Counted from the stretch's first letter, positions 37,859-49,910 are shown. The stretch: DNA of 64,000 nucleotides from Gonocerus acuteangulatus (GCA_946811695.1 OX328132.1:95995456-96059455), one strand, 5' to 3'. Notes: generated from the letters alone by a model not told the origin. A program made the numbers and translations.

Positions 37859-40800
37859 AACAATTCTATGAAACTCTACCGCATTTTAAAGATACTACAG
37901 GTAAAACTTGGCTTATTGACACTGGTTCTTACAAAAATTATATAAACCCAAATGCTATTCCTCGCGACATCAAAATTTCACTCGAAGAATTTTTTATTTC
38001 AACACCGACTGGCAATGAAAAAGGTAACGGAAGCGTAGATATTAATATTTCCCCTATGTTAGGATTAGCTGAAGATCATATACTAAAATTTTATGTTTTC
38101 CCTTTTAGTACAAAATTTGATATTTTATTGGGATATGAATCCATGCAACTTTTTGATACTATAATTGATTGTGCCAATAATATAATTGCAGTTAAAGATA
38201 AAACCATTAAGACAGACGGACAAGCAATTAAAGACAATGATAGCACTAGCCATAAGGAAACCCTAAGCAGTAAAAATAAAAATAGTAGTACATGTAAAAA
38301 TAGTAGAAAAAATAAAAATAATGAAAGAGAACGTAAAAGTAATAATGAGCTAAGGAAAAATAAAAATAAGGTATTAAAAAATAAAAATGATAAGGAAATG
38401 AATGATAATGAAAGAAATAAGAGAATTAAAGAATTAATTAAAGATGTGAATTATATTGATGTAATAAATGAAAAGAAAAAAGGATTAATAAATAAATTAA
38501 TTGATGGTAATAAGATGATAAATAAAATAATTAATAATAAAATAAATAATAATGATGATTTAATGAGTCTTATAAATAATGTATTGTCTATAATAAAAAA
38601 TAAAATAATTAAGAATAAAGTTGAAAAACAAATAAAAGAAAAAATTGTAAATAAGGATAAAAAAATTATTAACACGGAGGAAAGATATATTAGAAATAAT
38701 AAGAAAAAGAAAAAATCAAGAAAACCCGAGAAAACAGAAAATAGCATGAATATGAGTATCGGAGATCATATTCATTACATAGATAATAAACATAGAATAA
38801 AAAATTTAATTAGACATGATCATATTAATGAAGAAATTAAAAATAAATTAATAAATCTTTTACAAAAATACCCCTCGATGTTAAAAGAAGAAGACGAACC
38901 CTTAAAACCCACAAATTTACTAAAACATAAAATAATAACAAAAACAGACAGACCAATTTATACCAGAAATTATAGGTATCCTTCACACTTTAATGAAGAC
39001 GTTCATAATGAAATTAATAAGCTCTTAAAAGCAAACATTATTAAAGAAAGTAATTCCCCATATAACTCTCCCATTTGGATTGTACCTAAGAAAATGGATG
39101 CAAGCGGAAAAAGGAAAGTGCGCATGGTAATTGACTATAGGAAATTAAACCAAGAAACTATACCCGACAAATACCCCTTACCAAATATAGAAGACCTTTT
39201 AAACAAACTACAAGGATCAAAAATATTTTCATCCATAGACTTAGCTTCCGGATTCCATCAAATAGAAATGGATCCCGACTCTATTGACAAAACAGCTTTT
39301 TCCACAGACACAGGTCATTATGTGTTCCTAAGACTCCCCTTTGGCTTATCAAATTCTCCCCCCACATTTCAAAGAGCTATGAACAGTATAATCAGTAATA
39401 TTCCAAACGCCTTAGTTTATGTAGATGACATAATTGTGTATTCAAAAACTCCTGAAGAACACCTTCAGCATTTAGAAAATGTCTTTAGACAACTCTGCAA
39501 ACATTCCCTTTCAATTCAATTAGATAAAACAGAATTTTTTAAAGAAGAATTACTATCGGTAGTATGGTCTTGTACTCATTTTAAACCTTATCTTTATGGA
39601 AAAAAATTTAATTTACAAACTGATCATAAACCTTTAATTTGGATCTTCAAAATGAAAAATGGTAATACTAGACTCATGAAATGGATATGGAAATTATCCG
39701 AATTTGATTTCGAAATTAAACATATTGTAGGAAAATTAAATGTTGTAGCTGATGCACTTTCTAGACCCCCTAATAATCATGAAATTAATGCAATTGAAGA
39801 AATAGATCCTTTAGAAGAATTAGACAGATTACTGGATAACCAAAACAACGTTACTGATACGCCTGATTATTCTGATTTTATAAACGACCTAGAAAATTTA
39901 TTAAACACTGATAATACTGACGACACAGACAATATAGAAACTAGAGACAGCGATAGCATGATAACTGTACATTCTCAAAAATCATCAAATGAACAAATTT
40001 GGATAATGGATTCAGAAAAAGCAATAAATGTAGAAAAATATCAGATTTTTATTCAAAGAGGAAAACGTAATTTATATACAGAAAGACCCTTTAATAAATT
40101 TAGATATACAATTGATACAGCATGTCCATGGAAACAAGATTTAGAGGAAAGTTTTCGCGAAATCCTTAAACCCAACACTACCTATGGTATATATTGTGAA
40201 CCCAAAACAGAACATTTTAGACCAATATTTGAAGGTATATTTTCAACAATTTCAAAATTAATTCAAGAAAAATTCCCAACTATAAAATTAAAAAGATATA
40301 AAAGAAAAATAATAGATGTCACGGATGAAGAACAACAATGGGACCTTATAGACCAACATCATGTAGGAAAAACAATACACAGAGGAATCATAGAAACTTA
40401 TGATAGAATAAGAAGAACACATTATTTCCCAAAAATGAGAGATATAATTACAGACTTCATAAATAAATGCGAAATTTTTAGAAAAACTAAGTATGACAGA
40501 CATCCTGTTAAAACAAAATTTAGTCAAACACCAACTCCAGAAGCACCGTTTCAAGATTTAATGTTAGACACCTTACATTATGAAAGACGATATATAGTTA
40601 CTATAATAGATTCTTTTTCAAAAAAAAATATTTGCTAGAATCATTGATACATTAAACGCGACAAACATATTAAAAATACTAATTGAATATTTAGACACAT
40701 TTCCAGGACCAATAAGAATAAAGATGGATAATGGAACAGAATATAAAAATCGGTTAATTGAAAATTTTCTTGAAACTAATAACATCGAAGCTTATTATAC

Positions 40801-41377
40801 CACCCCAAATCACTCTAACTCCTTAGGACTCTTAAATAGACATCACTCGACACTCATAGAAATTCTTAGATGTACAAAGGAAAAATTTCCCAACGAAACA
40901 CTTACGAACCAACTCAGGTACGCTATGATAGCACAGAATAACACAATTAATTCTCACTTAAAATTAACCCCGAATGAAATTACCTTTGGTTGCACACAAC
41001 GGACAGAATTACAACAACAAACCATTTTAGAAAAATTAGTTGAACAATATCACGAACGAAACAAAATATTACATGAAATCATTGCAGACACAATAAACAA
41101 AGAAAAAGAAACCAGGACAGAAAAAGTAAATAAAACTAGGGAGGAACCAATTTTTAATGATGAAACAGTCTACATAAAAACACATAAGACAGGAAAGAAT
41201 AAAAATCCTTATAAACCAGTTAAGATTGCAGTAAAAGATTCAAAAAATAAAACATCTGAAATACACCCTGACAATGTACAACGACCTCGCAAAATTCTTA
41301 ACAAAAATCCTACAATTGTTGTAGATGATGCTGTACCAGGTACTTCTCATCTTCCTGACATTACAAACAACGACTAA
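37822..41377 (+). pseudogene. pol: Pol (PR-RT-RNase H-IN) of the errantivirus-type element, damaged
   Basis: Protease motif WLIDTGS at 37909. A long Lys/Asn/Ile-rich linker follows (about 38200-38750). The RT has NSPIWIVPKK, KVRMVIDYRKLN, SSIDLASGFHQIEM, LPFGLSNSPPTFQ and YVDDIIVYS (39418). After DKTEFFKEE the sequence jumps to LLSVVWSCTHFKPYLYGKKF, so the RT thumb/connection and first half of RNase H are missing, in frame. Integrase: HHVGKTIH ... NKCEIF (second zinc Cys appears as Phe), then a frameshift in an A-run at about 40620, then RIKMDNGTEYKN and SNSLGLLNRHHSTLIEILRC, where relatives have Glu near the Asn. These changes should block autonomous replication. The uninterrupted pieces are 37822-40638 and 40639-41377. 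Confidence 0.9.
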
Positions 41378-42899
41378 CACCTTGATGATAAAAGACTTGA
41401 CTACTACCCCTGGAATCACACCAGTTCAACTTCCAGACGCTTATGAAATAAACAAATTCTACACTCTGTACCACTTTATGAATCTTTCTCTTTTACGAAG
41501 CGAACTTCAAAACATCCAAGAGATCTTACCTTTATTTAACAAAAGTAAAATTTACCCTTTAATTACCAGCCAAACACAAATTATTGCCAACAAATTGTCA
41601 CTCATTTCAAACAAAAGGACTAAACGCGGTTTAATAAACGGATTAGGCACAGCTATAGGATGGATTACAGGAAACATGGACGCAGACGACAAAGAACACT
41701 ATGACAAAATTATAGAAGAACTAGAAAGGAATTCATATCACATACAACACAATGTACACTCAGAAATAGACGCTAATCGACAACTAATTGCATCGTATAA
41801 AAATGACATATTGATACTTAACGCGAATTTTGAAAGAATAAAATACTTTACAAAGAAAATGGACAAAGACGAAGTAGAGATACAATTAAACAACCTTTAC
41901 GTACACTTAAACTACATTTCATCCCGGATAAATGACATTGAACTCACACTAGAATTCTGTAAACTTGGAATAATACATTCTTCACTTTTGGCTCAAATTT
42001 TAAATTATATAGACCCCTCTATCAGCTTTGTATCGAATGAAACTGAGGTATTATGGTTACTGGGAAAAATCCATTGCTCTATTTATAGAGATGTAATTCA
42101 TTTTATTGTAAAATTACCGTTGTCATCTGAAACCTTTTCAACATACTATTTACTGTCCACTCCTGTGCGACATCAAAATTTAACGGTGAAAACCCTTTCA
42201 GAAACAAATTTTGTTTATGTATTAAACGGCAACAAATATATTGCCAACTGTACTTACATTTTAAGTAATTTTTATTGTACTAATTTTAAGGTATATAATG
42301 CTAACAAATGTGTAAATAATATTTTTAAAGGTAATATTAATAATTGTATAACTTCAACTATTACTAACACTTCATTTATTAAATATATTGAACCTTTAAA
42401 TTCCTATGTTATATATAATAAAACAATCCTACATTCTTGTACTTCAACTAACCCTGTATTTGTACCATTTTCAACGTTCATTAAACTTAATTATACAGAA
42501 TGCTATAAAGAAATTCCAAAAGTCAGTAAACAAACCATCGATAGTACTGTTTACCCCTTTCAGGCACCTATTCTTGAAGTTTCAAAATTTAATATTAGTT
42601 TTGATAAATTAGAAATTCCAAATATACCCCCCGTGGTAATGGAATCTTTAGAATTATACTCACCTTCAGTGAAAGATTACATATTATACATATCAAGTAT
42701 ATGTACTTGTCTATTAATTCTAGGTTTTGTATATATGTTTAAGAAATTATATTTTGTAAAAAATACAAGTGTCTGCACCACCTCATCACCATCAGTGACA
42801 TCACCACAGATCATCCCACTTCAGATCATCAGCCCTGCTGCTTATGACCCATGGGCCCACCCTCTTCGAGCATCCCTGTCGCAGGAGCTCCAGACTTAA
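41325..42899 (+). CDS. env: Env (fusion glycoprotein) of the errantivirus-type element
   Basis: 524 residues without interruption, overlapping the end of pol by 53 nt in another frame. In order: signal-peptide-like N-terminus (LLIFLTL), a basic RTKR furin-type site ending at residue 101, a hydrophobic Gly-rich fusion-peptide-like segment just after it (GLINGLGTAIGWITG), a long helical region with several N-glycosylation motifs (NLS, NKS, NVT-type), a membrane segment near residues 452-473 (ILYISSICTCLLILGFVYMF) and a Pro/Ser-rich tail. This is the layout of insect errantivirus Env, related to baculovirus F proteins, which mediates entry. In known members env is made from a spliced RNA. It is old or recent viral material in a genome; nothing shows that this copy is active, and its pol is broken. 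Confidence 0.88.
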   Translation: MMLYQVLLIFLTLQTTTNTLMIKDLTTTPGITPVQLPDAYEINKFYTLYHFMNLSLLRSELQNIQEILPLFNKSKIYPLITSQTQIIANKLSLISNKRTKRGLINGLGTAIGWITGNMDADDKEHYDKIIEELERNSYHIQHNVHSEIDANRQLIASYKNDILILNANFERIKYFTKKMDKDEVEIQLNNLYVHLNYISSRINDIELTLEFCKLGIIHSSLLAQILNYIDPSISFVSNETEVLWLLGKIHCSIYRDVIHFIVKLPLSSETFSTYYLLSTPVRHQNLTVKTLSETNFVYVLNGNKYIANCTYILSNFYCTNFKVYNANKCVNNIFKGNINNCITSTITNTSFIKYIEPLNSYVIYNKTILHSCTSTNPVFVPFSTFIKLNYTECYKEIPKVSKQTIDSTVYPFQAPILEVSKFNISFDKLEIPNIPPVVMESLELYSPSVKDYILYISSICTCLLILGFVYMFKKLYFVKNTSVCTTSSPSVTSPQIIPLQIISPAAYDPWAHPLRASLSQELQT

Positions 42900-42909
42900 G
42901 GATGGGAGG
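42899..42909 (+). promoter_or_regulatory. Polypurine tract
   Basis: AGGATGGGAGG, purine-only but for one T, ends directly at the 3' LTR and primes plus-strand DNA synthesis in LTR elements. Confidence 0.75.
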
Positions 42910-43130
42910 AGATAAATCCCTAGCCCTTCCTAGAACCTCTTATCTATCCCCACTCCTATATAAGCAGGTGCTTATCTCCCATCACTACTACTGCTCCTTC
43001 GGCTAGACAGTCAGTCCTTTTTTCCAACCTAGTGTGTACACGTCCAAATTCGAAATTGTACAAGTTTGTATTTTGAGATTTAAATAAAGTTTGTTTTTAA
43101 AAAGTGACTACCGTGATCTGTGAACTTAAC
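42910..43130 (+). repeat. 3' LTR of errantivirus-type element
   Basis: 221 bp; I see no difference from the 5' LTR. Followed by the TATG target duplication at 43131-43134. The element spans 36066-43130, 7065 bp. Confidence 0.93.
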
Positions 43131-43644
43131 TATGGTACTAGGCGACGCAGTATCACAGTAGGCGAAAATCACCTTTTAGGCGGACAAAATTCATATAAAA
43201 TATTTTACAAATCGGCCACTAAATATTGTCTAATATTAGTTGGAAAAAGGGAAAATATAAATATCTACTTCTTTGGATCGTCAAAGGGAGACGGAGGGGA
43301 TTATTTATCGAACTGTAAGAAAGGGAACATTTCCCCAGTGTTTATTGCAGTACTGTTCTTATTTTATTGCAGTACTGTTCTTATTTTATTGCAGTACTGT
43401 AATTATTTTGCCATTCTCTGAACAGAAACTATACTTGATTATTTTAATTTGATGTCAAATGGACACCACAGAGACAAGTAAGTGCTAATATTTTACTATT
43501 CAGAGTGCTGCATGGATATAGTTTTACCTAGGATAAATCATATCATTAGATATAACATTTCCACACATCAATGTAGAATTACTTGCAAAGGGCCAAGGAG
43601 TGCTAAGCTATTTCTTTGAACATTATTTCAGTCAAACCATGTAC

Positions 43645-44064
43645 CAGGGCCGCCACATGGGGGGGGGACTGCCGGGTACAGTTGTCCCGGGCCGGGCCTC
43701 GCTAATTGGAAAGAAATGTATGGTTATGAGCTTGTAAAAAGAATAGGGTTTAGAAATATAGACGGGCGTAGCCTATATTTATTGCAATGGGATCTATATT
43801 TTTTTATAATGTACATAAACGACAAAACAAGTGCAGTCCCAGAATAGTATATTTCATTAGGAGTCGTAATAAAACTATAAGTGCCGAAAGTGACCTTTGC
43901 TGCACCCTTGTCGGCTTTTATTCTCATTTCGCTCAAAACTCAAGATGAAAATAATTTTAAAATGTCCAAATTCCTATAGCAAAGTACTAGAATTTTCAGT
44001 GTGGCTCTGAGAAGTGGGGCCCGTGATTTGGTCCTGGGCCCGGCTCTGAGATGTGGCGGCCCTG
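43645..44064. mobile_element. hAT-like MITE nested in copy 1
   Basis: Perfect 14-bp inverted ends CAGGGCCGCCACAT and ATGTGGCGGCCCTG. Copy 2 of the host transposon lacks this block. The flanking 8-mers (CCATGTAC and ATATTCAC) match poorly, so the target duplication is unclear. 420 bp, non-coding. Confidence 0.75.
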
Positions 44065-44529
44065 ATATTCACATAGTTTTTTTTTGTGATTTTTTTGCGT
44101 TTTGAGGAATATTTACTAATTTAGGATGGATTTCAGGTTTCGTTCTTTTCATTCCACGGAAAGAATTTGGAATGATATATCTGAATGGTAGAAGTATTCT
44201 TCTTAATCTGCATTTTAAAACTAGGAAATAACGATGAAGAAAATTAAAGATACCATAAAAGATTATTCCAAAAACACCAGTGACATGTCATCGGAGAGCT
44301 CAATATTTTAAGGATTTTTCCGCGTGGCTGGAAGGGAAGGTGTTAGAGTTTGAGTTTATGTCACAGGTGATAGGGGGCCACAAGTCAAGGCCCGGAAAAG
44401 AGTTTTATCGACTGGTGTGATAACAGGCTCTAGCCCGTAACAAATATTCCCGCCAATTTAGAGTGCATAATACAAGAATATTGTCTGGAGGGGCCGCAAA
44501 CAAAGATCTTCTTTTGATGCTCTTAGTTT

Positions 44530-44727
44530 CATCGGACCCGATTGTTGCCAGTTTTCGAAAAGGTTTGCGTAAAAAAGCAACAAACCGATGTAGATGTAAT
44601 TAGCCTCTTGAAGTGTAGTTCATATCATCAACTTCAAGAACTGCCATTAGAAAATGAGGCTGACGATACTGACTGTTCAGAAGAAAATCCTGAAGGATGT
44701 AGCATTATTGAATCAGACGAAAATTGA
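44530..44727 (+). pseudogene. Acidic C-terminus of an unidentified transposon protein
   Basis: The frame ends with DVDVISLLKCSSYHQLQELP and then LENEADDTDCSEENPEGCSI and IESDEN. The same ending, with substitutions, is at 53676-53819 in copy 2. The acidic Ser/Asp/Glu tail conserved between two deletion derivatives suggests the 3' end of the parent element's transposase. The family is not recognised. Confidence 0.5.
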
Positions 44728-45647
44728 CTTATGATTCGTTTTTAGTGCATCATATAATTGTATATATTTGTTATTATAAAAAACAAGTCTGTACAATGAC
44801 TTTTTTATTTAAGTTGTTAGTCTATTTTGTTCTTTTTGTTCGTAGTATAGCCTATTTATTATTTTCTATGAATATATGTATTATTTGTATGTACATAATA
44901 GATGCAAAAAGTTACCATTTAAATGTCCCATAGATTTACAAAATGTTTTCTCAATTTTTATCCATTATGTCCAAATTTATGTGTGTATACAACATTACAT
45001 TGTTAGCTATACTATCAACTGTTGGTCAATGAATTTTTTCAAGATTTTCCCCCAATCAGGGACCTCAAAAACACTGAAAAACACAAAAAAATAATTTTGT
45101 CCACCTAAAAATGTATTTTTTCCCACTGTGCGACGTTATAAATGTTTACAAACCTATTTTCTTGCTTACTGAATGGTGTTTAGGTAAATTTAGTACCAAA
45201 GTCTTCTCCATACACTTGCTCTACATCATTATGGATGATAATCATTGAGATTAGATTTTCATAAATGGGCTGTGGGCTGGTATAGAGGACATTAAAATTC
45301 AGCCCTTGGCATAGGAAGTATTGTAAGCAGTACTCAAACAAGCCAGTAAAATCAAGGGTATTTTAAGAAGTGGAAAATCAAGTAATGGCTTGAGCTTGGA
45401 GGAGCATGAGAGGCAAAAAATCGCAAAAACGCATGAAATGGATCGTGCAAATTGCAGTGTATGTATTTTTATACGTAGATATTTTTACATATATATATTG
45501 AGTTGATGCAGAAATGATTGAGGTTTTGTATATTTATTTTGTTTAGGCAAGTGCTTGCCAACTACACAAAATAATCTAATGTCTATTTAATGGGTTATCA
45601 ACCATAGTTATTAATGTCTCTAAAATTCCATTTTGGAACAAATGTTG

Positions 45648-45813
45648 TTTTTTCTTTTTAGGTCGCTCCAACACCTGGGTCATTAGGGCCGACATCCAAG
45701 GACAGCAGGGAATTTTTTCAACGGCCCCTGAAATAAGAAAAAGCCCTGCTGCAGGCAGCACTCGATCCACCATCTCCCACATGAGACTCCAAGATGTTAG
45801 TCCATGGCAAGAC
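45648..45813 (-). mobile_element. tRNA-derived SINE, family A, antisense
   Basis: Minus strand: GTCTTGCCATGGACTAACAT (eroded A box), GTGGGAGATGGTGGATCGAG (B box region), then GGATGTCGGCCCTAATGACC and an A-rich tail. It lies directly beside the hAT MITE at 45837. Confidence 0.7.
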
Positions 45814-45836
45814 CTTGTACAAATTATTAATTACAG

Positions 45837-46124
45837 CATGGGCGTATATAGAAAATAATTTCGGGAGGGGCTGGGAAAATTTCGGGGGGGGGGGCTGAGA
45901 CCATTTCCGGGTAATGGAATACTAATAATTTAGAACTTGGAATAGTTTTAACCAACTAAAACGTTATTACACACAAAATAAAATATTTTTTATGAACTAG
46001 TGGTCCTATTTAATTTATTTTTAACGGTTTATGACACATTTTTACCGACCAACTCAGAATTTCGGGGGGGGAGGGGGGGGGGGGGGTGGAGCCCCCTCAG
46101 CCCCCCCCCTTATGTACGCCTATG
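45837..46124. mobile_element. hAT-type MITE with 8-bp target duplication
   Basis: Inverted ends CATGGGCGTATATA and, other strand, CATAGGCGTACATA. Both sides are flanked by AATTACAG (45829-45836 and 46125-46132), a perfect 8-bp duplication typical of hAT elements. The 288-bp interior is non-coding with G-runs (45884, 46066-46087). Confidence 0.9.
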
Positions 46125-46266
46125 AATTACAGATGCTACGATGTCTTTGTCGAAGGTAGGCTTGAATGACGTGAGGTGAAACAAGTAGAATTTTTGTTCA
46201 AAGAAAAACACCTTACCTGACGTATAAGGCTATAAAAAGAAAACATTTGTTTAGAAGAAGTCATCA

Positions 46267-46422
<156 letters not shown>

Positions 46423-47972
46423 TACTCGCTGTTTTTGAAACCGTTGAAAACATATTGGCGACTTGCCCTGTACTATTGGATACCCAACAAGTCCGATCGA
46501 AAAGTGTCAAGACTTCAGTTTGGAGCTCTTCTGAACGCAGTTTGAAGCCACACAGCCTCGTAGGAAATGGTACTTATATTTTTTTAGCGACTGAGATTTA
46601 CTTCTATATCCCTCAAGCAATCCCACATCACGATTTTCCTATTTCTAATGGTTCCAGCAATGATACAGCTGTAACTTCTAGAAGTGGAGTATGTGATATG
46701 CCTGAAATATTTTTTTCCATGTTCCTTAAAAAAAGTTACAGATATCGCCTTAAAAATGGTTCCGTTCGTTTTTCTATGTAAAGGAACCTAGAAAACAGAG
46801 ATGGGCATAATTTTATTTATAAATAAAAATACGAATTTATTCGTACTTCATATATTTGTAAGAATAAATATTTAAAAAATATGCCTTATTTTCAATTTTA
46901 TTAAAGTTATTAGGAAAAATATTTCTTTTAGAGGATCGGCCATATTTTTTTCAGAAAGTTGAGGAAAAAATACCTCAAAGTCATGTATCACACATTCATA
47001 ACCGACCTCTGTAAGTGCTTCCAAAAAATCGTTTTAATTTAAAACAATGAAATTTGAATCGCACGAAACATATTTGATTTTAAAGATATCGAAGTGCGGT
47101 TTGCAGCAAAGAGTTTGTTTTTTTTTTTTTTTTAATTCCCTTTAAAATGATGTGCATAATAATAGGGGTCATCTGCTAACCCCAACATTTCATCTAGCGC
47201 CGAGCGCACATGCGCGGTCAATATGTTAAATAATTGACATATTTAGAAAGCTTAGGTCAAGCCCTACAACTTTTGCCTCTGACATTTTTATCTCAGACAA
47301 ACCGTTTGGCCGCAAAATTAGTTTGTGCCGTCTTATTTGGACACCCTGTATACATGATTGGATAAATAATTTTTAAAAAATCTACAAATACATAATGAGT
47401 TGAATAAAAGTGAAAATGATTCATACAAAATGGGCAAACGACACTAATACTCTATGCTACTTAACTAAACATACGCTACACAAAAAAAGTGTCAAATATA
47501 ACCTTGAATGTGTTTTCCCTAAAAAACGAAACCAACTAACCAACGAACCAACCAATTGACAGTAACGATATTGAATGAGAACCGAGTGAACTTTCCATCA
47601 TAGAGCGAGAGATATATACTTAGCGGTTTCAGTAATTGGATATAGGCTATCTTCAATAAGGATAAAAATCGCAAGGATTTCCTTAACCAACATTGTCTTT
47701 TAGTGAATAAGATAAAAATAAATAACGTTTTTTAATTAAGGCATAAGTTTGGCTCAGGAATGTGCAAAAGAAGTGTCACGAAAAGGTCGGTCGATGAAAA
47801 ATTTGATTTATTACTCCAGAATTTTTTCGGCTGAAAAATGGGGTCGCCGAAGAAATCGGCTTTTCATTTATACTCGTACGCTAGTGTGAATGAAAAGTTC
47901 AACTATTTAGAAGCACAAAACAGATATTAAAATAAATAAATTTTTGACGGATTATAAAAAAAAAAAAAAAAT
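46423..47972. other. Unassigned region with possible transposon ends
   Basis: No supported gene. CAGAGATGGGCATAATTTTA at 46797 resembles a hAT left end and TTTGTGCCGTCTTATTTGGA with CACCCTGTATA at about 47322-47352 resembles a DNA-transposon right end, but no matching partners are visible. Confidence 0.35.
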
Positions 47973-48158
47973 AAAGAACTTTGGTTGAAGAGTTATTGAA
48001 TATCATTTCAGGACGGTTTAAACATCGAAAATATAATGAAAGAGAAACGATATAATTACCTATGAGAAACGGTAGACTTTTTTTATAGGGTCAAAAAATT
48101 GGAAAAAATGGATTATCTTGAGATCATTACATTAAAGTTTTTAAGATTGATTAAGGAG
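47973..48158 (+). repeat. Direct repeat of about 185 bp, left copy
   Basis: AAAGAACTTTGGTTGAAGAG to about 48158 matches 49951-50132 at high identity with small indels. Each copy is preceded by an A-run. Confidence 0.75.
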
Positions 48159-48236
48159 GATTTGCCACTTGGTGGAAAAAGAAAAACTGAATTCTTGATT
48201 TTAATTACAGTAAGAATTGATGAGAATTATAGCTGT

Positions 48237-48345
48237 GGGGTTTTCCCTTGGTCTAGTGGCCACCGCTTTAGATTCTCATTCGGGAGATGGTGGGTTCGGG
48301 TCCCACCGGCCCACACTGGGGCAAAATCGAAAAATCCTGGCCAAA
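48237..48345 (+). mobile_element. SINE family A head fused to CACACTGGG sequence
   Basis: GTTTTCCCTTGGTCTAGTGG (A box), GGGAGATGGTGGGTTCGGGT (B box), then CCCACACTGGGGCAAAATCG in place of the usual SINE body. The same junction is seen at 52826. Confidence 0.65.
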
Positions 48346-49360
48346 ACTAAAAATATAATTTTTTATATATTTTACATATAACATTTATTTCGTTTAATAG
48401 ACATATTGAGAACTCAGCTATCTATCGGACTTTTGGAATTGTAGATAGACACTAGATGTAGCATGACGTCTCCCTCTTATTGTTATTCAAGTAATTGGAC
48501 TAGCTAGTGAATTTGTTCAGTCAGTGTTCCTGAAATAGTTATATTGAAACTTTGGCAACACCAATCGATTATGGACACTCCTCAAAGATCTAAAAGATTA
48601 TAATTTTTTTTAGTTCAGAATCGATTATTTAAAAATTAAAAATTACGTAAAATGAGGAAAAATCATTTAATAAAACATTCATTGAAGAAAAACGTTATCT
48701 ATTGAATCGCATTGAGCAGAGTTATTTTGTCGGTTCAATAGGGCAATTACGGTGCTACAATAATCTGTTAATTTGGCAACAATCAGCATTTTTACTTAGA
48801 AAACAAGAATGATGAAATTACCGAATTTCCGCTTTTTGCAGGTCCAGGTGGCCCAACAATCTTCCTTTCAAGAAGGCAGCATTGTGAGTAGATACATACA
48901 CAAGAGGACTAAACACATCTTACTAAAATAAAGACACTAGACACCATCCTACCAATAAAGACAAACACAGACTGGATTAAGACATAAAGCTGTAAACAAT
49001 AAGCCCTACTTATTGTTATCATTAGAAAGTCTATAAGATAGCGAGAAGAATCCAGGCTATTTTTTCTCTCGCATTACAATTACTGTACATTAAATGTATA
49101 ATATCTAAGTTCATATATAATAAATAATTTCGAAGTTATGTGGTCTAGAGGAACACTATATTGTAACTGAATTACAATTGTAATATTTATATTTATTGAA
49201 TAAAGAAATTAAAAAAAAAAAAAAAAAAAAAAAAAGAGTGGATGGGAGTCTAATAGCAAGGCAATTGATTAAAAAAATCAATTTATAATAGGTAAAATTA
49301 TCGACGTTTTCGAACTCCAATACGACGATGAGGTTGCCTATTTACGGCCCAAACTAAGCT
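48346..49360. other. Unassigned region
   Basis: AT-rich DNA with an A-run at 49211-49234 and no feature that I can support. Confidence 0.45.
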
Positions 49361-49474
49361 TCTTCCGTTTCGAGTATCAAACCAAAATGGCTAAAGCTCG
49401 CAGAAACATGTCCTTGTTAAAAAAAAAAAAATATTCAAAAATAAAAAAGCGAGTCGTGGCTTAGTGGTGGAATC

Positions 49475-49910
49475 CTTCACTTTCTCAATCGCCAGGCCGC
49501 AAATCGACTTGACGTTGCTAGTGAGCGAAGTTGGCGACGAAAGTCTAAGGATATGAGATCTCAAGCATCTAGCAAACAACTTGCTTATGCTGCACAGATG
49601 AGCAATCGCGCCGAAGGTCAAAATAGTGCTGCATTTTTGGCCAGGGACATTGCTTTGGAATCTCCGTCTAAAGCCGACTTTTATTGAAAGGCGATTTTAT
49701 TTTCTCCTAGCACCATGACCCCGGAACGAGCTCTGCTTTTGGTTTTGTCGACTGGCATGAGGAGAAACGCGTATCCGCTCTTGCGAAATTCATCCAAAGC
49801 GGACTATATCCCAAGCTATAAGAAAGTACAACAGGAAAGGAAGAAATGTATTCCTGATGCGTAATGGAATCTTTTGCTCAGGTACAACTTCAGCCACTAT
49901 TGAATCATAC
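49475..49910 (+). pseudogene. Decayed coding fragment, unidentified transposon protein
   Basis: One plus-strand frame reads HFLNRQAANRLDVASERSWR, ARDIALESPSKADFY, stop, then TMTPERALLLVLSTGMRRNA and YPLLRNSSKADYIPSYKKVQ and QERKKCIPDA. After a stop and shift it continues MESFAQVQLQPLLNHTF. This resembles uncharacterised arthropod transposon proteins with the pattern Y..LR..(A/S)K.....YPSY..V...KK.CYP; the family name is not known to me. GC content is higher than in the flanks, which supports past coding. Confidence 0.4.

Larger units (their letters stand above)
43154..45130 (+). mobile_element. DNA transposon with CACAGTGGGC-type ends, copy 1
   Basis: Left end CACAGTAGGCGAAAATCACC then TTTTAGGCGGACAAAATTC; right end, other strand, CACAGTGGGAAAAAATACAT and TTTTTAGGTGGACAAAATTA. 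It shares long stretches with copy 2 at 53409-54238, including an acidic C-terminus of a protein. A hAT-like MITE is nested at 43645-44064. No catalytic domain is recognisable, and I cannot assign the superfamily. Confidence 0.72.

Noticed and set aside
38451..38747. 98-residue antisense open frame, very hydrophobic
   Set aside because: Mirror of the Lys/Asn/Ile-rich linker in pol; it appears as Phe/Leu/Ile-rich because of composition.
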